In this document: positions 24,060-36,455 of the stretch, piece after piece | How positions within the stretch are numbered: the stretch's first letter is position 1 | Layout of the letters: each line of letters opens with the position of its first letter | Source: Achatina immaculata | Taxonomy: Eukaryota > Mollusca > Gastropoda > Stylommatophora > Achatinidae | Direction: 5' to 3' | DNA length: 64,000 bases | NCBI GenBank assembly: GCA_009760885.1 | Contig: CM019716.1 | Coordinates: 15,138,202 to 15,202,201 of the forward strand | Translations under genes and position numbers: made by a program | Notes under the pieces: generated by a model | Seen by the model: only the letters and a program-made list of their open reading frames with translations | Told to the model about the DNA's origin: nothing | The model's database searches: none

Positions 24060-24690
24060 TGCTTAGCATAAGCAGATTCAAAATTATGGGACGCTGGAGC
24101 CACATGGGTTAAACTCGCTGTTTAGCTACACTTAACATTATCTTCAATCATTATAGTACCTCTCCACTAAGTCCACCCCTTCTTACTTTTCAAACTTCCT
24201 CACAGCATCACTCTGCAACCCCTCTTCCCCAATCATCTGTTTCAACTTCTCCCAGCTAGGTCAATATTGTATCACCCTCTCTCTCCCCTCCACTGTTCCC
24301 CATCCACATCAGCCAATTACAACCCACCCACCATATATCGCAGGTCTCAATTTAAACAGTCTCCATGTTCTACTAAATCCATTCCTGACACACACCGCCG
24401 GACAAGTCACACCTTACAATTTACAGCTAAGTACTCTTTAAAAATATTTTTAAAAAAAATAGTATTCATGTGAATCTATACTTTATCTCCTCTCTCTCTA
24501 TTTCTTCGTCCTGTATGTTTTTGTATGATTAAGGCTCACGCCGAAACGTCACAACTTTGTGATCGTTAAGTAATAAAGCTGCTCCTACTTTTTCCTATTT
24601 TATGCATTCTGGTATCACAGCTTTACTGTAGTGCTTCGTGTATAGTTATATACTTATACACTAATTATTGTGTACATACCCATGGGTGCA
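24060..24690 (+). mobile_element. Penelope-like element 3' end, 5'-truncated
   Basis: From about 24082 (TTCAAAATTATGGGACGCTG, the LWDAG codons at the end of the ORF) it matches the 3' part and 3'UTR of the element at 61237-62845. It includes AAACAGTCTCCA, the hammerhead-like segment at 24521-24554, and GTAATAAAGCTGCTCCTAC. It continues to CACTAATTATTG near 24672, a 3' extension shared with the piece at 55790-55915. The coding part is almost all lost. Confidence 0.82.
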
Positions 24691-25735
24691 CCCAGCACAT
24701 ATACTACCACAATAAATCATCTCCACTAACCAAAATTATACACAACAAACCTAACTGGGTCCGGGGTGCTCGATAGGGTCATAGCCAACAGCCACATATC
24801 ACATATACTTACGACATAATCAATGCAGGGCACAATAACACTATATATATTTCAATATCAAGAACCAACCACTTGCATTTTACCACCCTCTGGCCGGCCC
24901 ACCGAGTTATACCCCGAAAGTAACTGGGAAATATCTTTGCAACAACTTGTATACTAAATACTGTTCACGACCTAATTTTCTTTCTTTCTTTCTTTCTTTC
25001 TGGCTACAGTTTTTCAAAATACGATGGAAGAAGAAATGAAAACATGATTTTTTTCTCAAAAATATGCAAAATTTTATCTAACTAAAAAACATAACGAAAT
25101 TAACGTCTTCTTTTAATCTCGAAACCTTTTTGTTTGTAGAGTGCCCACTTTATCAAGTGTTTTACTCATATATTTGGTGATCGTTGAACAGCTAATCATG
25201 AATTTTTAAGAACAAAATCTTTCTCGACGACAGCTAGACACGAGGACAGAAGTCTGTGAATCTGTAAACAGAAATGATCTCATTCGGTAAAAATATAGTT
25301 AGTGAAGTTCTGAAACTGTGAGTACAGTGTGTCTATGATTGCTTCATTGCCACTAGAAGCAAGGCCGTGATTTAGTGAATATCATGACAATTATAAATCA
25401 GAAAATTACCTAATTTAAGTAGTTTCTCTCTTGATTCTCCGTCTTTAGAAACTACCTTCTGGTTAAAACAAAAGAATTATATTTACGATTTTGGACTCAC
25501 AGTTAGTGCCCCATTATTTTCTAGTCATAGATTCTAGAATTGTGTTTTGTTGACTTATAGGTCAGCTGGCCTAAAATACGATTGACGCGTCCTGAGATAA
25601 GAATTATCTCTATGTCTATTATATTATCTCTATTACGATAGACTCCAAATTGAGCACCAACCTGTAGAGATAGTACGATGGCTAAAACAACAAGAACGCA
25701 TAGGAACGAAAAAACATACATAGAGGACGAAAAAG
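24691..25735. other. no gene recognised; (TTTC)n at 24980-25002
   Basis: Only a short tetranucleotide run and the dispersed 34-bp word at 25569-25602 were noticed. Confidence 0.4.
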
Positions 25736-25848
<113 letters not shown>

Positions 25849-25970
25849 ACAGTAGACAGCCAGGCTGGAAAGGGAGCCCCTCCACCTGACAGAACAGCAT
25901 TTTTGTTTAAGTGGCGGCTGTTGAAGGCGTTCTGGGAAAACAATAAAATAAAGAAACAAGGTCACAAGCC

Positions 25971-26029
25971 ACGTTGTTGGTGTCTTCTTTGGGGACACAG
26001 GCCACGTTGTTGGTGTCTTCTTTGGGCAG
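25971..26029. repeat. 33-bp direct repeat, two copies
   Basis: GCCACGTTGTTGGTGTCTTC followed by TTTGGG occurs twice in tandem. Confidence 0.85.
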
Positions 26030-26234
26030 ATTGTGCGTTGTGTAGCAGTTTTGTTGGAAGTTAGAAGTTCAGATCATGTTGGTTGTTGTCGGACAATAGT
26101 CACCTCACGAAGTACTGACCTCGGAACTGTACGATCGTCGAGCCCGGCCACAGAGACAGGGATGCTGTGTGGAGGGAAAGCTCCCACCAACCACAACAAC
26201 AACAACAACAACAACAACACAAAACGCACCCTCC

Positions 26235-27078
26235 CACAGTGACCTCATGACCTCACCAGACGTTGAATGGCACCCAGTAAAATCACACCATGCAAGCTGC
26301 AGTGCACGCATCAACTGTCGCTGATTTCGGGTCGGTGGTTGCTGGTTGCGACACGTGGCGTCCCATCATGTCCCATAAATGTTCAGTACAGCTCATGCCT
26401 GGAGAAACTGCTGGCCACTGCATGACTCTTACTCCGCTATCTTGAAGAAAGTGCTGTGAGAATGTGTCCTAGCTTTATCTTGTTGGAATATGAACCTTGC
26501 AACACCCTCATGTCCTGCTAACAGTAAGTAGTATTTCAGTAGTATTTCATCGACATATCGCGTGACAGCATGGACACCTTTTTATTAACTTATAGTGAAA
26601 ACTGTAAGTTTTTTTTCTCACATGAAAATTACTGAGGCACCTTCATACCGATCACTCTCAAGAACACGGTCATCACAGAATCTCGCTTTGTCGTCTGTAA
26701 ACATTCTGCCTTGTGCATGGCATGTATAGAATTGTTACTCGTCAGAAAGCACACGATATAAAAATCCGCCATTGGCTGCTACGTTCAGGCCAGCTTGCTT
26801 GAGATGGTGAATAAGAACTTGGTCTCTGTATGGTCTTCGGTATATCAAGTTGTCTTCCGCCAGTTTTTCCTGCACAGTTTGACTAGATAGGTGCTCCGCG
26901 AGTCCCACCACAGTTCCTAGCCCACACGGAAGCAGGCAAGAAGCTGTTGTGTACATGAGCTCGCCGTAAGGCCCTGTCTTGTCTGGGTGTGGTCACCCGT
27001 GGAGTTCCTGTTCGGGACAGGTCAGCGACACTGGTTGTGATCTAGTGACTACGCACCAATCGATAGATAGTGGCATGA
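26235..27078 (-). pseudogene. Tc1/mariner transposase pseudogene (main part)
   Basis: Read on the - strand from 27078 down: SHATIYRLVRSH (second helix-turn-helix helix), RTGTPRVTTPRQDRALR (GRPRxTTxRQDR linker), LSSQTVQEKLAEDNL, YRRPYRDQVL, RVLSDE (D of the catalytic triad in VLFTDESRF), FCDDRVLESDRYEGAS, FIFQQDKARTHS (QQDNARPHTA box), MRALQLAWC. The domain order is complete. Several stops and frameshifts and a lost final EHxWD/E segment frame make it dead. The N-terminal codons lie beyond the 35-bp array at about 31425-31460. Confidence 0.88.
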
Positions 27079-30000
27079 CTGATTCTAAACACCTGGGCCT
27101 CTTCCCTGACTTCAATTCTCTAAACACCAGGGCCTCTTCCCTGACTTCAATTCTCTAAACACCTGGGCCTTTTCCCTGACTTCAATTCTCTAAACACCTG
27201 GGCCTTTTCCCTGACTTCAATTCTCTAAACACCAGGGCCTCTTCCCTGACTTCAATTCTCTAAACACCTGGGCCTCTTCCCTGACTTCAATTCTCTAAAC
27301 ACCAGGGCCACTTCCCTGACTTCAATTCTCTAAACACCAGGGCCACTTTCCTGACTTCAATTCTCTAAACACCAGGGCCACTTTCCTGACTTCAATTCTC
27401 TAAACACCAGGGCCACTTTCCTGACTTCAATTCTCTAAACACCAGGGCCACTTTCCTGACTTCAGTTCTCTAAACACCAGGGCCACTTTCCTGACTTCAA
27501 TTCTCTAAACACCAGGGCCACTTTCCTGACTTCAATTCTCTAAACACCAGGGCCACTTTCCTGACTTCAATTCTCTAAACACCAGGGCCACTTTCCTGAC
27601 TTCAATTCTCTAAACACCTGGGCCACTTTCCTGACTTCAATTCTCTAAACTCCTGGGCCTCTTTCCTGACTTCAATTCTCTAAACACCTGGGCCTTTTCC
27701 CTGACTTCAGTTTTCTAAACACCTGGGCCTTTTCCCTGACTTCAGTTCTCTAAACACCTGGGCCTTTTCCCTGACTTCAGTTCTCTAAACACCTGGGCCT
27801 CTTCCCTGACTTCAGTTCTCTAAACACCTGGGCCTCTTCCCTGACTTCAGTTTTCTAAACACCTGGGCCTTTTCCCTGACTTCAGTTTTCTAAACACTTC
27901 GGCCTCTTTCCTGATTTCAGTTCTCTAAACACCTGGCCCACTTCCCTGACTTCAGTTCTCTAAACACCTGCGCCTCTTCCCTGATTGCAGTTCTCTAAAT
28001 ACCTCGGCCCCTTCCCTGATTGCAGTTCTCTAAATACCTCGGCCCCTTCCCTGATTGCAGTTCTCTAAATACCTCGGCCCCGTCCCTGATTGCAGTTCTC
28101 TAAATACCTCGGCCCCTTCCCTGATTGCAGTTCTTTAAACACCTGGGCCACTTCCCTGATTGCAGTTCTTTAAACACCTGGGCCACTTCATTGATTGCTG
28201 TTCTCTAAACACCTGGGCCACTTCCCTGATTGCAGTTCATTAAACACCTGGGCCTCTTCCCTGATTGCAGTTCTTTAAACACCTGGGCCACTTCCCTGAT
28301 TGCAGTTCTTTAAACACCTGGGCCTCTTCCCTGATTGCAGTTCTTTAAACACCTGGGCCTCTTCCCTGATTGCAGTTCTTTAAACACCTGGGCCTCTTCC
28401 CTGATTGCAGTTCTTTAAACACCTGGGCCACTTCCCTGATTGCAGTTCTTTAAACACCTGGGCCTCTTCCCTGATTGCAGTTCTTTAAACACCTGGGCCA
28501 CTTCCCTGATTGGAGTTCTTTAAACACCTGGGCCACTTCCCTGACTTCAGTTCTTTAAACACCTGGGCCACTTCCCTGATTGCAGTTCTTTAAACACCTG
28601 GGCCACTTCCCTGATTGCAGTTCTTTAAACACCTGGGCCTCTTCCCTGACTTCAGTTCTTTAAACCTGGGCCACCTCCCTGACTACAGCACTCTAATCAC
28701 CTGGGCCTCTTCTCTGATTGCAGTTCTTTAAACACCTGGGCATCTTCCCTGATTGCAGTTCTTTAAACTCCTGGGCCTCTTCCCTGATTGGAGTTCTTTA
28801 AACACCTGGGCATCTTCCCTGATTGCAGTTCTTTAAACACCTGGGCATCTTCCCTGACTACAGCTCTCTAATCACCTGGGCCTCTTCTCTGATTGCAGTT
28901 CTTTAAACACCTGGGCATCTTCCCTGATTGCAGTTCTTTAAACTCCTGGGCCTCTTCCCTGATTGGAGTTCTTTAAACATCTGGGCGTCTTCCCTGATTG
29001 GAGTTCTTTAAACACCTGGGCATCTTCCCTTACTTCAGTTCTCTAAACCTGAGCCATCTCCCTGACTTCAATTCTATTAACATCTGGGCCACTTCCCTGA
29101 CTTCAGTTCTATAAACACTTGTGCCACTTCCCTGACTTCAGTTCTTTAAACACCTGGGCCACCTCCCTGCCTTCAGTTCTCTAACACATGGGTCACCTCC
29201 CTGACTATAGTTTTCTAAACACCTGGGCCTCTACCCCGATTGCAGTTCTTTAAAAACCTGGGACTCTTCCCTGATTGCAGTTCTTTAAACACCAGGACCT
29301 CTTCCTTGACTTCAGTTCTCTAAACACCAGGACCTCTTCCCTGACTTCAGTTCTCTAAACACCAGGACCTCTTCCCTGACTTCAGTTCTCTAAACACCAG
29401 GACCTCTTCCCTGACTTCAGTTCTCTAAACACCAGGACCTCTTCCCTGACTTCAGTTCTCTAAACACCAGGACCACCTCCCTGACTTCAGTTCTCTAAAC
29501 ACTTGGGCCACCTCCCTGACTTCAGTTCTCTAAACACCTGGGCCACCTCCCTGACTTCAGTTCTCTAAACACCTGGGTCACCTCCCTGACTTCAGTTCTC
29601 TAAACACCTGGGCCACCTCCCTGACTTCAGTTCTCTAAACACCTGGGCCACCTCCCTGACTTCAGTTCTCTAAAGACCTGGGCCACCTCCCTGACTTCAC
29701 TTCTATAAACACCTGTGCCACTTCCCTGACTTCAGTTCTCTAAATACCTGGACCACCTCCCTGACTTCAGTTCTCTAAACAACTGGGCCACCTCCCTAAC
29801 TTCAATTCTCTAAACACTTGGGCTACCTCCCTGACTTCAGTTCTTTAAACACCTGAGACACCTCCCTGACTTCAATTCTCTAAACACCTGGGCCACCTCC
29901 CTGACTTCAGTTGTCTAAACACCTGGGCCACCTCCCTGACTTTAATTCTCTAAACACATGGGACACCTCTCTGACTTCAGTTCTTTAAACACCTGGGCCA

Positions 30001-31424
30001 CCTCCCTGACTTTAATTCTCTAAACACATGGGACACCTCCCTGACTTCAGTTCTCTAAACACCTGGGTCACCTCCCTGACTTTAGTTCTCTAAACACGTG
30101 GGCCACCTCCCTGACTTCAATTCTCTAAACACCTGGGCCATCTCCCTGACTGCAATTCTCTAAACACGTGGGCCACCTCCCTGACGGCAGTTCTCTGAAC
30201 ACCTGGGCCACCTCCCGGACTTTAATTCTCTAAACACCTGGGCCACCTACTTGATTTCAGTTCTCTAAACACGTGGGCCACCTCCCTGACTGCAGTTCTC
30301 TAAACACCTGGGCCACTTCCCTGACTTCAGTTCTCTAAAGACCTGGGCCACCTCCCTGACTTCACTTCTATAAACACCTGTGCCACTTCCCTGACTTCAG
30401 TTCTCTAAATACCTGGACCACCTCCCTGACTTCAGTTCTCTAAACAACTGGGCCACCTCCCTAACTTCAATTCTCTAAACACTTGGGCTACCTCCCTGAC
30501 TTCAGTTCTTTAAACACCTGAGACACCTCCCTGACTTCAATTCTCTAAACACCTGGGCCACCTCCCTGACTTCAGTTGTCTAAAGACGTGGGCCACCTCC
30601 CTGACTTTAATTCTCTAAACACATGGGACACCTCTCTGACTTCAGTTCTTTAAACACCTGGGCCACCTCCCTGACTTTAATTCTCTAAACACATGGGACA
30701 CCTCCCTGACTTCAGTTCTCTAAACACCTGGGTCACCTCACTGACTTTATTTCTCTAAAAACCTGAGCTTGTTCCCTGACTTCAATTCTCTAAATACCTG
30801 GTCCACCTCCCTGACTGCAATTCTCTAAACACGTAGGCCACCTCCCTGACGGCAGTTCTCTGAACACCTGGGCCACCTCCCTGACTTAATTTCTCTAAAC
30901 ACCTGGGCCACCTCCCTGACTTCAGTTCTCTAAACACTTGTGCCACCTCCCAGACTTCAATTCTCAAACACCTGGGCCACCTCCCTGACTTCAGTTCTCT
31001 GAAAACCTGGGCCACCTCCCTGACTTAAGTTCTCTGAAAACCTGGGCCACCTCCCTGACTTAAGTTCTCTGAAAACCTGGGCCACCTCCCTGACTTAAAT
31101 TCTCTAAATACCTGGGCCACCTCCCTGACTTCAATTCTCTAAACACTTGGGCCACCTCCCTGACTGCAGTTCTCTAAACACCTGGGCCACCTCCCTGACT
31201 TCAGTTCTCTAAACACTTGTGCCACCTCCCAGACTTCAATTCTCAAACACCTGGGCCACCTCCCTGACTTAAGTTCTCTGAAAACCTGGGCCACCTCCCT
31301 GACTTCAATTCTCTAAATACCTGGGCCACCTCCCTGACTTCAATTCTCTAAACACTTGGGCCACCTCCCTGACTGCAGTTCTCTAAACACCTGGGCCACC
31401 TCCCTGACTGCAGTTCTCTGTGCA
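27079..31424. repeat. 35-bp minisatellite of about 124 copies, expanded inside the Tc1 transposase
   Basis: The unit (words ACCTGGGCCACCTCCCTGAC and TTCAGTTCTCTAAAC) recurs every 35 bp for 4.3 kb. On the - strand it encodes AVREVAQVF, the transposase helix-turn-helix, and both flanks continue that protein. Sub-domains differ: CACCAGGGCCACTTTCC (27.2-27.6 kb), GATTGCAGTTCTTTAAAC (28.0-29.0 kb), ACCTCCCTGACTTCAG (29.5-31.4 kb). A higher-order repeat of 665 bp (19 units) aligns about 29671 with about 30336. Every + strand unit carries a pyrimidine tract ending in CAG. Confidence 0.95.
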
Positions 31425-31460
31425 TGCTGATCGCCTGATTTTCATTGTTATTGGGTCATG
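31425..31460 (-). pseudogene. Tc1 transposase N-terminal remnant
   Basis: On the - strand KSGDQHAQRTAVREVAQVF reads directly into the first array unit. It is the upstream half of the transposase N-terminus whose remainder is at 26235-27078. Confidence 0.6.
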
Positions 31461-31718
31461 GCATCGTTGTCCAGTATAGGTTCACAACAGGTCTAAAGCG
31501 GTCTTGAAAGGGCATCGTTGTCCAGTATAGGTTCATAACAGGTCTGAAGCGCTCTTGAAAGGGCATCACTTTCCAGTATAGGTTTACAACAGGTCTAAAG
31601 CGCTCTTGAAAGGGCATCGCTTTTCAGTATAGGTTTACAACAGGTCTAAAGCGCTCTTGAAAGGGCATCATTTTCCAGTATAGGTTTACAATAGATCTAA
31701 AGCGCTCTTGAAAGGGCT
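31461..31718. repeat. 51-bp tandem repeat, 5 copies
   Basis: GCATCGTTGTCCAGTATAGG and AAAGCGCTCTTGAAAGG recur at 31461, 31512, 31563, 31614 and 31665. Confidence 0.93.
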
Positions 31719-31837
31719 TAATATGGAGTTCCAAAATAAAAAGTTCACACATTTTGAAAATTATGTAATGCGCGTACTCCAGTGGTTTCCTATGATACAT
31801 TCACCGGTTTGTTACAAACATTGCAACTCTTACATTT

Positions 31838-31839
31838 AC

Positions 31840-31892
<53 letters not shown>
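31838..31892. repeat. (TA)n microsatellite at a LINE 3' tail
   Basis: Pure TA dinucleotides directly abutting the 3' end (- strand) of the family K LINE. Likely a tail-derived expansion. Confidence 0.93.
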
Positions 31893-31895
<3 letters not shown>

Positions 31896-32505
31896 TATAT
31901 CCTTCCCGTGCCGTTAGACGTCACATAGGGCTCGCAAAGTAGTTCGCCAATTTTTCCTGTCTTCGGCGAGTCTTTCAACCTCAACAAAGGATTTTATGCC
32001 TGTTAACTTGGCCTCTCTTAATAATGTCCTCTTCAGAGTTTCACGCGGTCTGCCCCTTTTTCTTCGGCCTGTTGTGTTTCACTTGATAGCTTGTTTTGGG
32101 ATTCTCTGATCATTTCTTCTCATCAAGTGACCAACATATGTCCATCTCCTTTTCCTGATCACCCGTGAGACTGGTTGTTGTTCAGTCATCTGTCTTATCT
32201 CTGCATTGTTCTTGAATTCATTCCACTTGATGCCGAATATTTTCCTTAGGCATTTGTTTTCAAAAGAGTCTAATTTCTTTTCTATTTCTTTAGTTGTTTT
32301 CCAGCTTTCGCATGCATAAATGAGGGTGGATATTACATTTGAATTGAATAGTCTTAATTGGTTTTTGTGCTTATAACTTTTGAATTCCATATGTTCTCAA
32401 GATTCTTGAAGATTGATGCTGCTTTTGCAATTCTGATCCTAACTTCCTTTCTAGTGTCACCATCCTGGTCTATGTAGCTGCCAAGGTATGCAAATTGATT
32501 GACTT
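31893..32505 (-). mobile_element. LINE ORF2 C-terminal half, family 'K'
   Basis: On the - strand: QLRLFNSNVISTLIYACESW, LDSFENKCLRKIFGIKWNEF, EQQPVSRVIRKRRWTYVGHL, RIPKQAIK, then after a stop GRRKRGRPRETLKRTLLREA and WRTTLRALCDV with a stop. A (TA)n tail follows. It is nearly co-linear with the copy at 63090-63840 (+) and the 3' end at 43873-44092 (+). It is 5'-truncated near 32505. Confidence 0.88.
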
Positions 32506-33306
32506 ATATATATTTATATATACATATAACTCACAATGTGCTAAAGATCGCTTTTTTCTTTTCTCGTGGGCATTGCCAAAACTCTTGAGTTATGTTTAGT
32601 ATCTTCATCACACAAAACTCCTCGTCGTAAAAAAAAATCTCGCTTATTTGGTTTTGTTGCTCCTGCGTATTGCTCAGTCTTCTCATCACACAAGGCAAGG
32701 GTGGGTGGTGCTGATAAGAGAGAAGTACTGCCTACTTCTAACCAAAGATCTATATAACGATCTGTACAATGATCTATACGACGATCTGTTGAATGACAGG
32801 CCATGGTGTGCTGCATCAACAGACTAGACATTTCAAGAAAACATTTCAAGCACAAAAAAGAACAACAAAACTAATAGACAGCGGACTCTTGTCTAGGCCA
32901 CGTGGTTTATGTTTCGTGAACATAATCTGAACAATGACCAACAATAAGAACCTCTGAAGATAGTCTGAACAATTTGGTTGAGACGTGAAAAGCTGAATGT
33001 CACACAACCCTGCGAGTACAATTCTTCACCCGTTGAAAATAATATTTATTTGTTTCTTTGATCTATGTTATGGCTCTGTTACCAGTTTTGTGATGATGAG
33101 TAATTTTTGTAAATTTATAATCTTTCTCCAATCTTGAGTTGTTAATGCGTATAAACACTTTGCGATTAAACGATCCGCTAAAAATATTTGTGGACCATTG
33201 TTTGGTGAGCGTGCGTCATATTGACTAGCCCACTGTATGAAGGGACTGCGCATCTGTTTCGCGCAGGATTACATAATTCATGTGAATTTTTAGAATCTTA
33301 AGTTAC

Positions 33307-33399
33307 TACATAAGCGCCACCTGTCAGAAAGTCGCTGCGTGTAGTCGAACACAGTCTTTTCTACAAGTCTGACGGGCTTTGAGGAGGGCAGTCTTTTAG
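33307..33399 (+). promoter_or_regulatory. receptor A core promoter and 5'UTR exon 1 (predicted)
   Basis: A degenerate TATA-like TACATAAG (33307-33314) occupies the place of TATATAAG in unit B. Downstream, the shared block CGCCACCTGTCAGAAA leads to an exon ending TTTTAG at 33399, next to the donor GTGAGTTC. The transcription start is inferred near 33338. The conservation between units, centred on this stretch, is the main evidence. No ATG-initiated frame runs out of the exon, so it should be untranslated. Confidence 0.6.
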
Positions 33400-36300
33400 G
33401 TGAGTTCATATACTTAGTTCTCGTTATCGAGGTGCTTTGCGCTGAAAACAGTCTTCCACCGTGGGTGTTTTGGTTGTTTTCTGTATTGTTGCTGTCTTCT
33501 TTGGACAAATATAGTGTGTAGTATTTCGAGAGAAATATTAATCAGGTATTAATTTCGATCACCACAGAGCATTGATCAGTAGTGTAAACGGTAAGCAGTG
33601 GTGTAAAACTTGTAATAAATACAACCAAAAGAAAGTTTAAACCCAACACACAAAAGGATTTCAGAGGTGGCAGTATAAAAAATACAACTGACTGTGGAGA
33701 TAGAAAAAAAAACAATTAAGAAAAATGCTTGATTTAAGAAGTCAGAAGCACAGAACTACGACATAAGGGGGGAAAAAATCATAATACGGAAAAGGAAATG
33801 GAAGGAAGATATTTACAAAGAAGAAAGAACATATGAGGTGCATATGTAAATGGTATACGAGAAAACACAAATAAAAAGATAGAAAATACATAAAGCATCA
33901 ACGATGCCAGAACATGTACCGATGATGAACTCAGGTAAAAGCAGATTTTATGAGAGATATTCGCCGTCGTCATTCACCATCTTCTTCGTTGTCAGTGTAC
34001 GAGTTTATCAAGCCTCTATAGCCATGATTTGAGGCTGATTTGTCTCAGATAGCTAGGGCATATAGACCACTTCTTTTATCGTATTATGATGACGGTAGAA
34101 CAGATCAATTCATTTATATGTAAACACTAATAAATAGCCACATCCTCCTCTATCATTAGCCACGGACTCTGCTCAGATATAACTTTAAACGAATAAATAG
34201 CCTGCTCATTTTAACCGAAACTGATTTATTTTATACTTTTAGTTCCTGACGACAGTCTATTTGAAATAAACCGAAAATTAAACATATTTTTAATTTTCAT
34301 TTTTAAATATGAAATGTCCAGTTTTAAAGTAAAAATTCTTTGATTCCTTCTTATTCTTGTATTATACTTGTATTTATTCTTATTTTCTCACGTGTGCCGT
34401 CAATTTTTAAAAATAATTGTATCGTGTTTTTTCTTCAATTCTTTTAATTTCTCTCTTCCTTTACATTTTCCCCCTTTCTTTCTGCTTCTGTGATCATACT
34501 TTCTTCCTTTACATCTTTCCTCCTTTCTTTCTACTTCTGTGATCATACTTTCTTCCTTTACATCTTTCCCCCTTTCTTTCTACTTCTGTGATCATACTTT
34601 CTTCCTTTACATCTTTCCTCCTTTCTTTCTACTTCTGTGATCATACTTTCTTCCTTTACATTTTCCCCCTTTCTTTCTGCTTCCGTGATCATACTTTCTT
34701 CCTTTACATCTTTCCCCCTTTCTTTCTACTTCTGTGATCATACTTTCTTCCTTTACATCTTTCCCCCTTTCTTTCTACTTCTGTGATCATACTTTCTTCC
34801 TTTACATCTTTCCCCCTTTCTTCTACTTCTGTGATCATACTTTTTCCTTTACATTTTCCCCCTTTCTTTCTGCTTCCGTGATCATACTTTCTTCCTTTAC
34901 ATCTTTCCCCCTTTCTTTCTACTTCTGTGATCATACTTTCTTCCTTTACATCTTTCCCCCTTTCTTTCTACTTCTGTGATCATACTTTCTTCCTTTACAT
35001 CTTTCCCCCTTTCTTTCTACTTCTGTGATCATACTTTCTTCCTTTACATCTTTCCCCCTTTCTTTCTACTTCTTTGATCATACTTTCTCCTTTACATCTT
35101 TCCCCCTTTCTTTCTACTTCTGTGATCATACTTTCTTCCTTTACATCTTTCCCCCTTTCTTTCTACTTCTGTGATCATACTTTCTTCCTTTACATCTTCC
35201 CCCTTTTCTTTGTGCTTCTGTGTTCATACTTTTTTCTTTTATATCCCCCCCCCCTTTATTTCTACTCCTGTGTTCATACTTTCTTCTTTTACATCTTTCC
35301 CCCTTTCTTTCTGCTTCTGTGATCATACTTTTTTCTTTTATATCCCCCCCCCCCCTTTATTTCTACTCCTGTGTTCATACTTTCTTCCTTTACATCTTCC
35401 CCCTGTCTTTGTGCTTCTGTTTCATACTTTCTTCCTTTACATCTTCCCCCTGTCTTGTGCTTCTGTGTTCATACTTTCTTCCTTTACATCTTCCCCCTGT
35501 CTTTGTGCTTCTGTGTTCATACTTTCTTCCTTTACATCTTCCCCCTGTCTTTGTGCTTCTGTGTTCATACTTTCTTCCTTTACATCTTCCCCCTGTCTTT
35601 GTGCTTCTGTGTTCATACTTTCTCCTTTACATCTTCCCCCTTTCTTTCTACTTCTGTGATCATACTTTCTTCCTTTACATCTTCCCCCTTTTCTTTGTGC
35701 GTCTGTGTTCATACTTTTTTCTTTTATATCCCCCCCCCCTTTATTTCTACTCCTGTGTTCATACTTTCTTCCTTTACATCTTCCCCCTTTTCTTTGTGCT
35801 TCTGTGTTCATACTTTTTTCTTTTATATCCCCCCCCCCCCTTTATTTCTACTCCTGTGTTCATACTTTCTTCCTTTACATCTTCCCCCTGTCTTTGTGCT
35901 TCTGTTTCATACTTTCTTCCTTTACATCTTCCCCCTGTCTTGTGCTTCTGTGTTCATACTTTCTTCCTTTACATCTTCCCCCTGTCTTTGTGCTTCTGTG
36001 TTCATACTTTCTTCCTTTACATCTTCCCCCTGTCTTTGTGCTTCTGTGTTCATACTTTCTTCCTTTACATCTTCCCCCTGTCTTTGTGCTTCTGTGTTCA
36101 TACTTTCTTCCACTCCTTTTTCATTTCATACCTTAATAATTTCTTTTTTAAAATTTCTTTTTCTTTTTTCTTTCTACAAGTCTAAAATTATTCTTTTTCT
36201 TTTATTTCTACTCTTTCGTCTTTCTTATTTTCTTTCTCATCAGAACACATGTAACATCGCTCTCACAACATCTTTTGAGAATCAAATATTTCTCTTAAAG

Positions 36301-36455
36301 GTAAAATTGAGGAAAGGAATCATTTCACTTCATGAATTCGTCCATTAGGAAATTAATATATAAATATGTATATACATACACTCAAACGTTTCTCTCCTTT
36401 TTTTTAAGATAAAGTAGTATCTTTAATAAAGGGATGAATTTTTATTTCCTTGCAG
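33400..36455 (+). other. intron 1 of receptor A
   Basis: Bounded by the GTGAGT donor at 33400 and the TTTTATTTCCTTGCAG acceptor ending at 36455. Mostly AT-rich, and from 34470 filled by a pyrimidine minisatellite. The unit B intron is bounded in the same way. Confidence 0.6.
34470..36113. repeat. 49-bp pyrimidine minisatellite, about 34 copies, in intron 1
   Basis: ATACTTTCTTCCTTTACATC and CCCCCTTTCTTTCTACTTCT recur every 49 bp (TTCTTCC at 34501, 34550). Later variants contain C runs of 9-13 or CCCCCTGTCTTTGTGCTTC. A higher-order repeat of about 485 bp (10 units) relates about 35220-35620 to about 35700-36100. Long open frames on both strands (up to 325 codons) are artefacts of the repeat. 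Unit B has only pyrimidine-rich, non-repetitive DNA here. Confidence 0.93.

Noticed and set aside
34704..36348. Long frames (up to 325 codons + strand, 124 codons - strand) in the pyrimidine array
   Set aside because: They are products of the 49-bp repeat and its C runs, inside a predicted intron.
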